Source of the DNA: Actinomycetota bacterium
GTDB lineage: Bacteria > Actinomycetota > Actinomycetes > Nanopelagicales > Nanopelagicaceae
DNA length: 64,000 nucleotides
Direction of reading: 5' to 3'
Assembly (NCBI GenBank): GCA_026392935.1
Contig: JAPLBE010000011.1
Coordinates: 1 to 64,000 of the forward strand
In this document: positions 1 through 9,064 of the stretch, piece after piece
Layout: every line of letters begins with the position of its first letter
Position numbering within the stretch: position 1 is the first letter of the stretch
Made by a program: the position numbers and the translations under genes
The notes under the pieces: generated by a model
What the model was told of the DNA's origin: nothing
Databases searched by the model: none
The model's input: only the letters and a program-made list of their open reading frames with translations

Positions 1-2
1 AA

Positions 3-521
3 ATTACTGGCGCACTTCACCAATCAAAGACAACTGCAATCTTTATCAACCAGCTACGCGAAAAGATTGGCGTCTTCTTCGGTTCACCAGAGACAACTAC
101 AGGTGGAAAGGCGCTTAAGTTCTACGCATCTGTTCGCCTTGATATCCGTCGAATTGAAACTCTGAAAGACGGAACAGAATCAGTCGGTAACCGTACTCGC
201 GTCAAGGTAGTCAAGAACAAGATGGCTCCACCATTTAAGCAAGCAGAGTTCGACATCATCTACGGCATCGGAATTTCACGCGAAGGATCACTTCTCGATA
301 TGGGCGTTGAGCTCGGAATCGTAAAGAAGTCTGGAGCTTGGTATACCTACGAAGCAGATCAACTCGGCCAGGGTAAGGAAAATTCACGTGCATTCCTTAT
401 CGATAACCCAGATCTTGCCAACGAAATCGAATCTAAAATCCGCGCAAGCTTTGTACCTGTAGAGGTAGATGCAGCGATGATTGCAGAGATCGATGAAGCA
501 GCAGCAGAGGTTGATTTCTAA
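3..521 (+). CDS. recA: RecA recombinase, C-terminal part (5' truncated by window edge)
   Basis: Frame open from the window edge: [50 protein letters not shown]...; classic RecA motifs. Confidence 0.97.
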   Translation: MTGALHQSKTTAIFINQLREKIGVFFGSPETTTGGKALKFYASVRLDIRRIETLKDGTESVGNRTRVKVVKNKMAPPFKQAEFDIIYGIGISREGSLLDMGVELGIVKKSGAWYTYEADQLGQGKENSRAFLIDNPDLANEIESKIRASFVPVEVDAAMIAEIDEAAAEVDF

Positions 522-1042
522 TTTCACTGCAATTTGCAAAGGTTCCTAAAGCTAAGAACTCTAGAGGCGAGGGCTCGGACCCTTACGAAGTAGCTCACAC
601 AATTGCGCTTAATGCACTTGTTACTAGAGCGAAAAGTAAGGGCGAGCTTCTCGCTCATCTAAAAACCCGTGGCGTTGAAGACGATATTGCGCAAGCAGTT
701 ATCTTCCGGCTTCAAGAAGCTGGCCTCGTTAATGATCTTGAGTTCGCGAAGGCGTGGGCAACATCCCGCCACGACTTCAAAAAAATCTCTAAGCGCATCA
801 TTGCGGGGGAGCTTCGTCAAAAAGGCGTACTTCAAGAACAGATTGATGAAGCACTTGAAGGCATCGATGACGAATCTGAATATCGATCCGCATTTGATTT
901 AGCCTTTAAGAAGTACAACACCATGTCTCGCCTGGAACCCGATGTGCAGGTGCGACGCATTCAATCGCTCTTACAGCGAAAAGGATTTGGATTTGGCATC
1001 ATTACTCGGGTATTGCGCGAACTAGATTTAGTTGGGAATTAA
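521..1042 (+). CDS. recX: RecX regulatory protein; non-canonical start (ATT 521 or CTG 527)
   Basis: Manual translation in frame 2: ...DPYEVAHTIALNALVTRAKSKGELLAHLKTRGVEDDIAQAVIFRLQEAGLVNDLEFAKAWATSRHDFKKISKRIIAGELRQKGV...; directly follows recA; absent from the supplied ORF track. Confidence 0.85.
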   Translation: MSLQFAKVPKAKNSRGEGSDPYEVAHTIALNALVTRAKSKGELLAHLKTRGVEDDIAQAVIFRLQEAGLVNDLEFAKAWATSRHDFKKISKRIIAGELRQKGVLQEQIDEALEGIDDESEYRSAFDLAFKKYNTMSRLEPDVQVRRIQSLLQRKGFGFGIITRVLRELDLVGN

Positions 1043-1043
1043 C

Positions 1044-1763
1044 TTACTTACCCTGCTTTAAATGTTCAGTGAGGCGTTCCGCTGTTGCTACAACGGCTGC
1101 TGCATGCAAACGTCCTGGTTGGCGCCCTAAACGTTCTATCGGACCGCTTATCGACACTGCAGCAATAACTTTTCCATTAGGCCCACGTACTGGCGCCGAG
1201 ACCGAAGCAACTCCCGCTTCACGTTCGCCCACGGATTGCGCCCACCCACGTCGGCGATCTGCAGCCAAATGTGCTGCCGTATATCGCGCATTGCGTAATC
1301 CGCGATGAATCTTCTCTGAGTCTTCCCACGCCATCAAAATCTGTGCAGCAGAACCTGCCTGCATTGTGAGCGATGCACCAATAGGAACAGAGTCGCGAAG
1401 TCCTGAAAGACGCTCAGCAACTGCAACACAGATACGAATATCTCCTTGACGACGGTACAACTGCGCTGATTCTCCGGTTGCATCGCGAAGCGCGGCTAGC
1501 GCTGGAGCAGCTGCTGCTATAAGACGATCTTCACCAGCAGCTGCGGCTAACTCAGAAGAGCGAGGACCAATGATGAATCGACCATTGAGGTCGCGAGCTA
1601 CAAGTCGGTGGAATTCCAGGGCTGCAGCCAAACGATGGGCCGTAGGACGGGCGATTCCTGTTGCTGCAACGAGCTCTGCAAGGGAATGTGGACCGGATTC
1701 GAGCGTAGCTAAAATGCTCACGGCTTTATCTAATACGCCGACTCCGCTATTCTTCTTATCCAC
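1044..1763 (-). CDS. ndgR: IclR-family transcriptional regulator, NdgR-like, divergent from leuCD
   Basis: N-terminal HTH (VLDKAVSILATLESGPHSLAELVAATGIARPTAHRLAAAL) plus IclR effector domain; divergent leuC synteny as in actinobacteria. Confidence 0.85.
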   Translation of the reverse strand: MDKKNSGVGVLDKAVSILATLESGPHSLAELVAATGIARPTAHRLAAALEFHRLVARDLNGRFIIGPRSSELAAAAGEDRLIAAAAPALAALRDATGESAQLYRRQGDIRICVAVAERLSGLRDSVPIGASLTMQAGSAAQILMAWEDSEKIHRGLRNARYTAAHLAADRRRGWAQSVGEREAGVASVSAPVRGPNGKVIAAVSISGPIERLGRQPGRLHAAAVVATAERLTEHLKQGK

Positions 1764-1768
1764 GGAGT

Positions 1769-1802
1769 GATATTAGCATCCCACCTAGTGAGATGCAATA
1801 TC
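1769..1802. promoter_or_regulatory. Candidate NdgR/IclR operator (dyad GATATTAGCATC-n11-GATGCAATATC)
   Basis: Inverted repeat with one bulged base in the ndgR/leuC divergent intergenic region. Confidence 0.5.
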
Positions 1803-1835
1803 GAGAGCAATTGATAACTAAGGAGCACCTATCTG

Positions 1836-3227
1836 ATGGGCAAGACACTTGCGGAGAAGATTTGGGAAGACCACATCGTTCGATCAGCAGCAGGAGAACC
1901 AGATCTTCTTTACATTGATCTGCAACTGATTCACGAAGTAACAAGTGCTCAAGCATTCGATGGATTGCGTCTTGCAGGTCGCCAGGTTCGCCGGCCAGAT
2001 CTGACAATTGCAACTGAAGATCACAACACTCCAACAATCGATATTTTAAAGCCGATTGCCGACCCGGTATCAAAGCTTCAGATTGACACTCTTCGCAATA
2101 ATGCAAAAGAGTTTGGAATTCGTATTCACTCATTAGGCGATGCCGACCAAGGTGTTGTACACGTAGTTGGTCCTCAGCTTGGAATTACTCAACCTGGAAT
2201 GACAATTGTCTGCGGAGATTCGCATACTTCAACCCACGGTGCTTTTGGAGCAATCGCATTTGGTATCGGTACATCCGAAGTGGAACACGTACTTGCTACT
2301 CAGACCTTGCCATCAAGTCGCCCCAAGACAATGGCGATCAATGTAGAAGGCACGCTAAAAACTGGCGTAACAGCTAAAGACATTATTCTGGCAATTATTG
2401 CTCAGATTGGAACTGGCGGCGGCCAGGGATACATCATTGAATATCGCGGTTCTGCGATTCGCGAACTTTCTATGGAAGGTCGCATGACAGTGTGCAACAT
2501 GTCCATTGAAGCTGGAGCGCGCGCAGGTCTCATCGCACCTGATCAAAAGACATTTGATTACATCAAGGGTAAGCCACACGCACCTGAAGATTTTGCAGCA
2601 GCGCAGTCATATTGGGAGACTCTCTTTACGGATGCCGATGCACAATTTGATCGGGAAATTACGCTCAACGCAGATGAACTAGAACCATTTGTTACATGGG
2701 GAACTAACCCAGGACAAGGCCTCCCACTTAATGCATCTGTTCCCAATCCTGCAGAGATTAAAGATTCTGAAGAACGTGGAGCAGCAGAACGTGCGCTGCA
2801 ATACATGGGCTTAGAAGCAGGAACACCTCTGAAGAAGATAGCTATTGATACTGTTTTCTTGGGTTCGTGCACCAATGGACGTATTGAAGATTTGCGCGCA
2901 GCAGCATCTGTATTAGAGGGCAAGAAGATTTCGCCAACACTTCGCATGCTTGTAGTACCTGGATCAGAACGCGTTCGTCAGCAAGCGATGAAAGAGGGCT
3001 TAGATAAAGTCTTCATTGATGCAGGCGCAGAATGGCGTAATGCAGGATGTTCGATGTGTCTTGGTATGAATCCAGATCAACTCGCAGTGGGAGAACGTTC
3101 AGCATCTACATCAAATAGAAACTTTGAAGGTCGCCAAGGAAAAGGTGGGCGTACTCACCTAGTAAGTCCGTTGGTTGCAGCTGCAACTGCAATTCGTGGA
3201 ACACTTTCATCACCGGCAGATTTGTAA
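1836..3227 (+). CDS. leuC: 3-isopropylmalate dehydratase large subunit
   Basis: [13 protein letters not shown]...[34 protein letters not shown]...[15 protein letters not shown]. Confidence 0.97.
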   Translation: MGKTLAEKIWEDHIVRSAAGEPDLLYIDLQLIHEVTSAQAFDGLRLAGRQVRRPDLTIATEDHNTPTIDILKPIADPVSKLQIDTLRNNAKEFGIRIHSLGDADQGVVHVVGPQLGITQPGMTIVCGDSHTSTHGAFGAIAFGIGTSEVEHVLATQTLPSSRPKTMAINVEGTLKTGVTAKDIILAIIAQIGTGGGQGYIIEYRGSAIRELSMEGRMTVCNMSIEAGARAGLIAPDQKTFDYIKGKPHAPEDFAAAQSYWETLFTDADAQFDREITLNADELEPFVTWGTNPGQGLPLNASVPNPAEIKDSEERGAAERALQYMGLEAGTPLKKIAIDTVFLGSCTNGRIEDLRAAASVLEGKKISPTLRMLVVPGSERVRQQAMKEGLDKVFIDAGAEWRNAGCSMCLGMNPDQLAVGERSASTSNRNFEGRQGKGGRTHLVSPLVAAATAIRGTLSSPADL

Positions 3228-3245
3228 GAAGGGGAGATAACAATC

Positions 3246-3845
3246 ATGGAGAAATTCGTTACACACACAGGTTCAGGTGTTCCTCTTCGCCGCAGCAATG
3301 TTGATACCGATCAGATCATTCCAGCGGTCTACCTCAAGCGAGTAACCCGCAATGGATTCGAAGATGGACTCTTTAGCGCCTGGCGCAGTGATCCAGAATT
3401 TGTGCTTAATAAGCAAGAGTTCAAGAGCGGCACGGTGCTCGTTGCTGGCCCAGAATTTGGAACTGGCTCTTCTCGCGAACATGCTGTCTGGGCACTTCAA
3501 AATTATGGCTTCAAAGCAGTTATCTCAAGTCGCTTTGCAGATATCTTCAGGGGTAACTCGCTCAAGGGCGGCCTATTGACCGTGATCTTGCCTCAATCGG
3601 CTGTAGAAGCGCTCTGGGTAGCAATCGAGGGCAATCCCGCAACGGCAATCACGGTAGATCTCGAATCTCGCACGGTTACATATCACGATGTCACTGTCGC
3701 CTTTGAACTCGATGACTATACGCGTTGGCGTCTGATGGAAGGTCTTGATGACATCGGATTGACTCTTAAGCACACTGATTCCATTGATTCATTTGAAGCA
3801 AAACGACCTTCGTACAAGCCAAAAACGCTTCCTATTCGAATTTGA
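3246..3845 (+). CDS. leuD: 3-isopropylmalate dehydratase small subunit
   Basis: [33 protein letters not shown]...[17 protein letters not shown]. Confidence 0.97.
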   Translation: MEKFVTHTGSGVPLRRSNVDTDQIIPAVYLKRVTRNGFEDGLFSAWRSDPEFVLNKQEFKSGTVLVAGPEFGTGSSREHAVWALQNYGFKAVISSRFADIFRGNSLKGGLLTVILPQSAVEALWVAIEGNPATAITVDLESRTVTYHDVTVAFELDDYTRWRLMEGLDDIGLTLKHTDSIDSFEAKRPSYKPKTLPIRI

Positions 3846-3911
3846 TTTCACTTCAGCACTCGAAAGCGAGCGTAAAACGCTACTTCTTTCGAAGGGGTGA
3901 GAGATTTATGT

Positions 3912-3942
3912 AAAAGTCTCAATCTATGAATGAGACTTTTTT
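3912..3942 (+). terminator. Intrinsic terminator downstream of leuCD
   Basis: AAAAGTCTCA-atctatgaa-TGAGACTTTTTT: perfect 10-bp stem with T-run. Confidence 0.8.
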
Positions 3943-4054
3943 ACGCATAAAAATGCCAATTTCTACAAAATAAATGGTTGCGACACGCGCACGTGAATAA
4001 CGCTCTCACCCCACAAATAGGTTTAAGTTTTACTCAGTTAAGCAAAAGCTTAAT

Positions 4055-4070
4055 TATTTACGCGTAAATA
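4055..4070. promoter_or_regulatory. Perfect 16-bp palindrome TATTTACGCGTAAATA just upstream of hup
   Basis: Read directly; 20 bp before the hup ATG. Confidence 0.5.
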
Positions 4071-4090
4071 TCTAAGTTAAGGGGAATTGA

Positions 4091-4546
4091 ATGAATAAGG
4101 CCCAGTTCATCGCTGCGTTGGCCCCACACTTCAACGGCAGCAAGAAAGAAGCAGCACACGCTGTAGACGTAGTTTTTGACACAATCGTTCGCAACATGTC
4201 AGCTGGAAACGATGTCATGATCAACGATTTCGGAAAGTTTAAGAAGGTTGATCGCAAGGCTCGCATGGGACGTAACCCATTCACTGGCGAAACGATCAAG
4301 ATCAAGGCATCAAAGAAGGCACGTTTCCTTCCTGCAAAGGCACTTAAGGAAATTATTGCTGGAGATCGCAAACTTGGTCCAGCACCAAAGCCAGAAGTAA
4401 AGGCAGCACCAAAGCCAGCTGCAAAGAAGGCAGCTAAGAAGGCTCCTGCAAAGAAGAAGGCAGCTAAGAAGGCTCCTGCAAAGAAGAAGGCAGCTAAGAA
4501 GGCTCCTGCTCGCAAGACTAAGAAAGTTGCAAAGAAGAGAAAGTAA
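4091..4546 (+). CDS. hup: HU-family DNA-binding protein with lysine/alanine-rich C-terminal tail
   Basis: MNKAQFIAALAPHFNGSKKEAAHAVDVVFDTIVRNMSAGNDVMINDFGKFKKVDRKARMGRNPFTGETIKIKASK plus KKAPAKKKAAKKAPAKKK tail. Confidence 0.95.
   Translation: MNKAQFIAALAPHFNGSKKEAAHAVDVVFDTIVRNMSAGNDVMINDFGKFKKVDRKARMGRNPFTGETIKIKASKKARFLPAKALKEIIAGDRKLGPAPKPEVKAAPKPAAKKAAKKAPAKKKAAKKAPAKKKAAKKAPARKTKKVAKKRK
4441..4509 (+). repeat. 30-bp perfect tandem repeat (about 2.3 copies) inside the hup tail
   Basis: ggctcctgcaaagaagaaggcagctaagaa at 4441-4470 and 4471-4500, then partial ggctcctgc. Confidence 0.9.
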
Positions 4547-4554
4547 ATCTCTCT

Positions 4555-4594
4555 AAAAAATCGGGGCTCGCACATTGCGGGTCCCGATTTTTTT
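4555..4594 (+). terminator. Intrinsic terminator downstream of hup
   Basis: AAAAAATCGGGgCtCGC-acatt-GCGgGtCCCGATTTTTTT. Confidence 0.85.
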
Positions 4595-4612
4595 CTCGCT
4601 AGGATTTAACCT

Positions 4613-5392
4613 ATGGCCGAGTTTAAAGTTTCTTATGAGCCACCTCGTGGTTATCCGCTCGGCACAAATCTCACTTACAAGATCTGTTCATCAATCCTGA
4701 TTCCAATTTTCAATCTTTTTATGAGTCGAGATTGGAAAGGGGCGCAGAATATTCCACGCTCGGGCAGAGTTATTGTGGCAAGCAATCACATGTCATATCT
4801 CGACGTACTCGTTTTTTCTCATTTCTTGTATCGCAATGGAAGAGCGCCTCGTTATCTCGGAAAATCTGGAGTCTTTCGAGTTCCAATAATTGGAAAGATA
4901 CTTTTAGCATCAGGACAAGTGCCAGTCGAGCGAGAAACGTCTGAAGCAAAAAAAGCTGTGGATCACGCAAAGATCCTTTTAGAGTCTGGTCATATGTTGG
5001 GCGTATATCCCGAGGGCACTCTGACCCGCGACCCACAGATGTGGCCCATGGTTGCAAAAACTGGATGCGCGCGTCTTGCTCTCGAAACCGACACCCCAGT
5101 AATTCCCATTGCTCAATGGGGTTCGCAACTCGTGATTCCTAATTACACAAAGAAACTTTCACTATTTCCGCGCAAGACAATCATCATTAGAGCGGGCGCG
5201 CCCGTCGATTTATCTCCCTGGAAAGGTAAGCACGAAGACCCTGTTGCCCTGATAGAGGCAACAGCGAAAATCATGCGGGAAATCACGCTTCTGCTCGAGG
5301 ATATTCGTGGAGAGAAGCGACCTGAAGTAATCTTTGACCCGCACACATCAGATCTTCCACGTACGGGTAATTTCAAGAAGAAGAGAGCATGA
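4613..5392 (+). CDS. plsC: 1-acyl-sn-glycerol-3-phosphate acyltransferase (PlsC family)
   Basis: ASNHMSYLDVLVF (HX4D), GVYPEGTLTRD. Confidence 0.9.
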   Translation: MAEFKVSYEPPRGYPLGTNLTYKICSSILIPIFNLFMSRDWKGAQNIPRSGRVIVASNHMSYLDVLVFSHFLYRNGRAPRYLGKSGVFRVPIIGKILLASGQVPVERETSEAKKAVDHAKILLESGHMLGVYPEGTLTRDPQMWPMVAKTGCARLALETDTPVIPIAQWGSQLVIPNYTKKLSLFPRKTIIIRAGAPVDLSPWKGKHEDPVALIEATAKIMREITLLLEDIRGEKRPEVIFDPHTSDLPRTGNFKKKRA

Positions 5393-6390
5393 GCAAAGTA
5401 ACGGTTTTCGGAGCAGGAGCATGGGGTTCAACCATGGCTCAAGTCTTAACTGACGCCGGCAATGAAGTACTCCTATGGGGCCGCAGCGAAGAAGTCATCA
5501 CTGAGATTAACTCTTCTCACACAAATAAAAAATATCTCGGTGGTCACATTCTTCCAGATGCGTTAGTTGCCACAACGAGTTTGGATGATGCTTTCGCATT
5601 CTCGCAGGTATATGTGCTTGCGATTCCTGCTCAGCAGATAAGAGCAACACTTGAAACCTGGAAAGATAGATTCTCCGCAACTTGCACAATTGTTTCTACC
5701 TTAAAAGGTATTGAAATCAGCACTCAGATGCGAATGACAGAAGTTATCGAAGATGTCATCGGAGTACATAAGATTGCAATCATTACTGGCCCAAACTTGG
5801 CCGACGAACTTGTTCTGCGCCAGCCCGCAGGTGCGGTTGCAGCAGCGCTGTCGCTCGAACTTGCTGATCAAATCAAAGAATTATTTCGCACTCCGTATTA
5901 CCGGGTGTACACATCGGTAGACGTTCTCGGCTGCGAATTAGCTGGCGCCATTAAGAGCGTTATCGCACTTGCCGTCGGACTCTCTATCGGTATGGGGTAT
6001 GGCGAAAATACTCAAGCAATGCTTATCACTCGAGGCCTCAATGAAGTTGCACGTCTTTGTGCCGCTCATGGTTCTGATCCGCTTTCGGCAGCAGGTTTAG
6101 CGGGAATGGGCGACCTCGTTGCAAGTTGCGGTTCGCCACTTTCACGTAACCGTACATTTGGAGAATTCATAGGCCGCACTGGATCTATCGCTGAAGCTCG
6201 TAAGCAAATGTCAAAGACTGTAGAAGGCGTGGCATCATCTAGCGCAGTGGTTGAAATTGCACACCGCGTGGGTATTGAAGTTCCGGTCATTGAAGCAGTT
6301 GCAGATATCGTCAGCGAAAAGCTTTCTCCTGCAGCGGCTCTACAGCGGTTAATGGAGATCACAACTAAGGCTGAAAACTTCATTCGATGA
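5389..6390 (+). CDS. gpsA: NAD(P)H-dependent glycerol-3-phosphate dehydrogenase
   Basis: MSKVTVFGAGAWGSTMAQVLTDAGNEVLLWGR...GPNLADE...AGAIKSVIALAVGLSIGMGYGENTQAMLITRGLNE. Confidence 0.96.
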   Translation: MSKVTVFGAGAWGSTMAQVLTDAGNEVLLWGRSEEVITEINSSHTNKKYLGGHILPDALVATTSLDDAFAFSQVYVLAIPAQQIRATLETWKDRFSATCTIVSTLKGIEISTQMRMTEVIEDVIGVHKIAIITGPNLADELVLRQPAGAVAAALSLELADQIKELFRTPYYRVYTSVDVLGCELAGAIKSVIALAVGLSIGMGYGENTQAMLITRGLNEVARLCAAHGSDPLSAAGLAGMGDLVASCGSPLSRNRTFGEFIGRTGSIAEARKQMSKTVEGVASSSAVVEIAHRVGIEVPVIEAVADIVSEKLSPAAALQRLMEITTKAENFIR

Positions 6391-7454
6391 AGAAGCGCGT
6401 CGCAATCGTTTGCGGTGGTCGCAGTAGCGAACACGAAATTTCTTGCATCTCAGCAGGGGGAGTCCTAGCTGCGATAGATCGCACACTCTATGAGCCCGTA
6501 CTTATTGGAATCACTAAGAGCGGTTCGTGGGTTCTGATTCCCGACTCTCATTCAATGCAGATACAAGGTGGATCACTTCCCGTGGTTCCCGAAAATGCAC
6601 CAGCAGTGGTCGCCGATGTTGCGGGATTCTCCTCAGCAGGTAAGACTCTCAATATAGATATTGTCTTTCCGTTACTGCACGGGCCATATGGTGAAGACGG
6701 AACTATTCAAGGACTGTTAGAGATAGCTGATACTCCCTACGTTGGTTCTGGCGTGCTTGCCTCAGCAGTTGCAATGGATAAGTCTTTTGCTAAACCAATC
6801 TTCGCTTCACATGGAATTGCTACAGCTCAAGGAATCGTCGTAAAAAAATCTGAGTGGGATGTCAATAAAGCTGGCGTCACGAAAGAAGTTGAGGCGCTCG
6901 GACTTCCTGTATTTGTTAAGCCAGCACGCGGGGGATCTTCTCGCGGCACGACAAAAGTTAAATCAATCGAGGCACTTGCTGCAGCCATTACAGAGGCGCA
7001 CAGCTTTGACCCAAAGGCGATGATTGAAAAAGCGATCGAAGGTGCAGAAATCGAATGCGCTGTTCTTGAAATTGATGGAGTCGCTAAAGCCTCTGTTGTT
7101 GGAAAAATCCACATTGATTCTAAATTCGAATTCTATGATTTTGAAGCTAAGTACTTAGACGGAGCAACATCGATTGAACTGCCGGCACCTATCGATGCGC
7201 AAACAACATCGCGCATTCAAGAGAGCGCTGTAAAGGCTTTTACAGCGCTGGGCTGCGCCGGACTTGCACGTGTTGATTTCTTTGTGACCCCAGCTAATGA
7301 GGTCATCATCAATGAACTCAACACAATGCCAGGGTTTACAGCAACATCAGTATTTCCGAAGATGTGGGCAGCCTCTGGGGTGTCATATCCAGATGTAATT
7401 ACACATCTGCTCAAATGTGCAGAGAGACGAACTAATGGAGTTCTGGGAAATTAA
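6387..7454 (+). CDS. ddl: D-alanine--D-alanine ligase
   Basis: RVAIVCGGRSSEHEISCISAGG...VFPLLHGPYGEDGTIQGLLEI...NELNTMPGFTATSVFPKMW. Confidence 0.97.
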   Translation: MKKRVAIVCGGRSSEHEISCISAGGVLAAIDRTLYEPVLIGITKSGSWVLIPDSHSMQIQGGSLPVVPENAPAVVADVAGFSSAGKTLNIDIVFPLLHGPYGEDGTIQGLLEIADTPYVGSGVLASAVAMDKSFAKPIFASHGIATAQGIVVKKSEWDVNKAGVTKEVEALGLPVFVKPARGGSSRGTTKVKSIEALAAAITEAHSFDPKAMIEKAIEGAEIECAVLEIDGVAKASVVGKIHIDSKFEFYDFEAKYLDGATSIELPAPIDAQTTSRIQESAVKAFTALGCAGLARVDFFVTPANEVIINELNTMPGFTATSVFPKMWAASGVSYPDVITHLLKCAERRTNGVLGN

Positions 7455-7684
7455 TTAGTTACGGGGCACGTCAAGGTGCGAGTAATTCCTGGAACAGCTT
7501 GAACTTTTGAGAGAATAACGCGGCCAAATTCTTCCATTGATGGCGCTTCAGCTCGCATGATTACATCGTAGGGACCGGTCACACCTTCAGCGAGAGAAAC
7601 TCCAGGAATGCTCTTAATTGCATTAGCAACTGACGAGGCCTTGCCAACCTCGGTTTGAATCAAAATATAAGCCTGTACAGACAT
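7451..7684 (-). CDS. Lrp/AsnC ligand-binding (RAM)-domain protein, standalone
   Basis: MSVQAYILIQTEVGKASSVANAIKSIPGVSLAEGVTGPYDVIMRAEAPSMEEFGRVILSKVQAVPGITRTLTCPV. Confidence 0.85.
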   Translation of the reverse strand: MSVQAYILIQTEVGKASSVANAIKSIPGVSLAEGVTGPYDVIMRAEAPSMEEFGRVILSKVQAVPGITRTLTCPVTN

Positions 7685-7731
7685 GTGAGTTCCTCTCGCT
7701 TCGCCCTAACGTTATCTCATGTCATAGGCTT

Positions 7732-8652
7732 ATGGCTATGGGATTTAGCGAAGCAGATGTCATCTCTGTGTTACAAAAAGTATTCGCGACCAATGATCCT
7801 CGTGTAAAAGTGGGAATTGGTGATGATGCCGCCGTTATTCGCGGTACAGACCAGCAAGTAATCACCACGGATATGGCGGTACAGGGCGTTCATTTCAACC
7901 TGGAATGGTCTTCGGCATTTGATATCGGTCGGAAAATTACAGCTGCAAATGTTGCTGATGTTTTAGCGATGGGGGCGCGCTGCGAATACTTAGTTGCGGC
8001 AGTTTCACTCACAGGCAATGAAGAACTTACCTGGATTGAAAACCTTGCTCGTGGAATGAAATCCGAGGCAGATAAGGCTGGCGCCGTTATTGTCGGGGGA
8101 GATATTGCCCGCTCTTCAATCATCACTATCGCAATGACAGCTCTAGGAAGTACATCGAATCCAATTCTTCGCAACACTGCACAGGTAGAAGACTCCATCT
8201 ACGTCTCCTCACTACCCGGATGGTCAGCGGCCGGACTTGAGTTACTCACTCGCGAGATTTCAGTGAACTCAGCAGTTGCAGATAAAGCGCTCAGTGAGTT
8301 TTCTGCCCCTAGCCTTGATTACACCGTAGATTTTCACAGTGCACATTCGATCTCTGATATCAGCGATTCACTGCTCATCCAAGCTCAACAGATGGCAGAT
8401 GCCTCAGGTGTATCTTTTGAATTCAACGCGAGTTTGATTGAAACAACTGCCGAGTTTAAAGAGATGAATGAACTTGCTGCTCAGATCAATAGTGATGTGT
8501 GGCAGTGGATTTTAGGAGGCGGGGAAGATCATGTTCTGCTCGCTACAGGGGTTAACTTGCCAGGCATAAAGATTGGAAAAGTTATTGCAGGTAAAGGAAT
8601 TTCAGGAGTAGACATGAAAAAAGCTCCAGTTTCCTGGAGCCATTTCAAGTAA
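7732..8652 (+). CDS. thiL: Thiamine-phosphate kinase
   Basis: GIGDDAAVI...TTDMAVQGVHFNLEW...NVADVLAMGARCEYLVAAVSL...GGDIARS. Confidence 0.93.
   Translation: MAMGFSEADVISVLQKVFATNDPRVKVGIGDDAAVIRGTDQQVITTDMAVQGVHFNLEWSSAFDIGRKITAANVADVLAMGARCEYLVAAVSLTGNEELTWIENLARGMKSEADKAGAVIVGGDIARSSIITIAMTALGSTSNPILRNTAQVEDSIYVSSLPGWSAAGLELLTREISVNSAVADKALSEFSAPSLDYTVDFHSAHSISDISDSLLIQAQQMADASGVSFEFNASLIETTAEFKEMNELAAQINSDVWQWILGGGEDHVLLATGVNLPGIKIGKVIAGKGISGVDMKKAPVSWSHFK
8614..8640 (-). terminator. Intrinsic terminator for rpmB embedded in the thiL 3' coding end
   Basis: Minus strand reads GCTCCAG-GAAA-CTGGAGC-TTTTTT: 7-bp perfect stem, GAAA loop, six T. Confidence 0.75.
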
Positions 8653-8658
8653 AAGAAT

Positions 8659-8844
8659 TTATCGTGTGACTTTGCCAGCCTTAAGGCATGAAGTACAAAC
8701 GTTCTGACGCTTTGATGCACCAGCAACAAGTGTCTTTACACGCTGGATATTTGGATTCCAACGACGACGTGTCTTCACCTGTGAGTGTGAAACGTTATTG
8801 CCAAAGCTTGGGCCCTTGCCACAGATGTCGCATGAAGATGCCAT
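8659..8844 (-). CDS. rpmB: 50S ribosomal protein L28
   Basis: MASSCDICGKGPSFGNNVSHSQVKTRRRWNPNIQRVKTLVAGASKRQNVCTSCLKAGKVTR; start moved inward from the ORF track to 8844. Confidence 0.95.
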   Translation of the reverse strand: MASSCDICGKGPSFGNNVSHSQVKTRRRWNPNIQRVKTLVAGASKRQNVCTSCLKAGKVTR

Positions 8845-9064
8845 GGGTGGTTCTCCTTCTAGATTGATCTTTACCTGAACTATTTCAAACCGGATTGCCA
8901 ATTCGAACAGGGCGAAAGGGTATCAAGAGTGGGTGGCTTAGGGCGAATCCGCCAAATACGGTCCTCACTATCACGCTTTTACGCATAGAAAATCAGAAAC
9001 ATCTTCACCGTTACGGGGTGGGTTAATTCCGGTGGAACAGTAGTTATCACGAGAGAATTCAGGC

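Noticed and set aside
669-902. 77-aa plus ORF in the recX region
   Set aside because: Out-of-frame with the convincing RecX reading frame; no recognisable domain.
1756-2133. Minus ORF 125 aa opposite leuC
   Set aside because: Fully covered by leuC and would span the ndgR/leuC intergenic region; no homology signal.
4072-4575. 167-aa minus-strand ORF (GAFLAAFFFAGAFLAAFF...) opposite hup
   Set aside because: Antisense shadow of the Lys/Ala tandem repeat; hydrophobic repeats arise directly from reverse-complemented AAG/GCA codons and hup is clearly the real gene.
8845-9064. Possible tRNA or small RNA in the rpmB-recG gap (minus strand contains GTTCGAATTGG)
   Set aside because: No T-stem pairing around the TTCGAAT and no acceptor/anticodon arms could be assembled; more likely divergent promoters.
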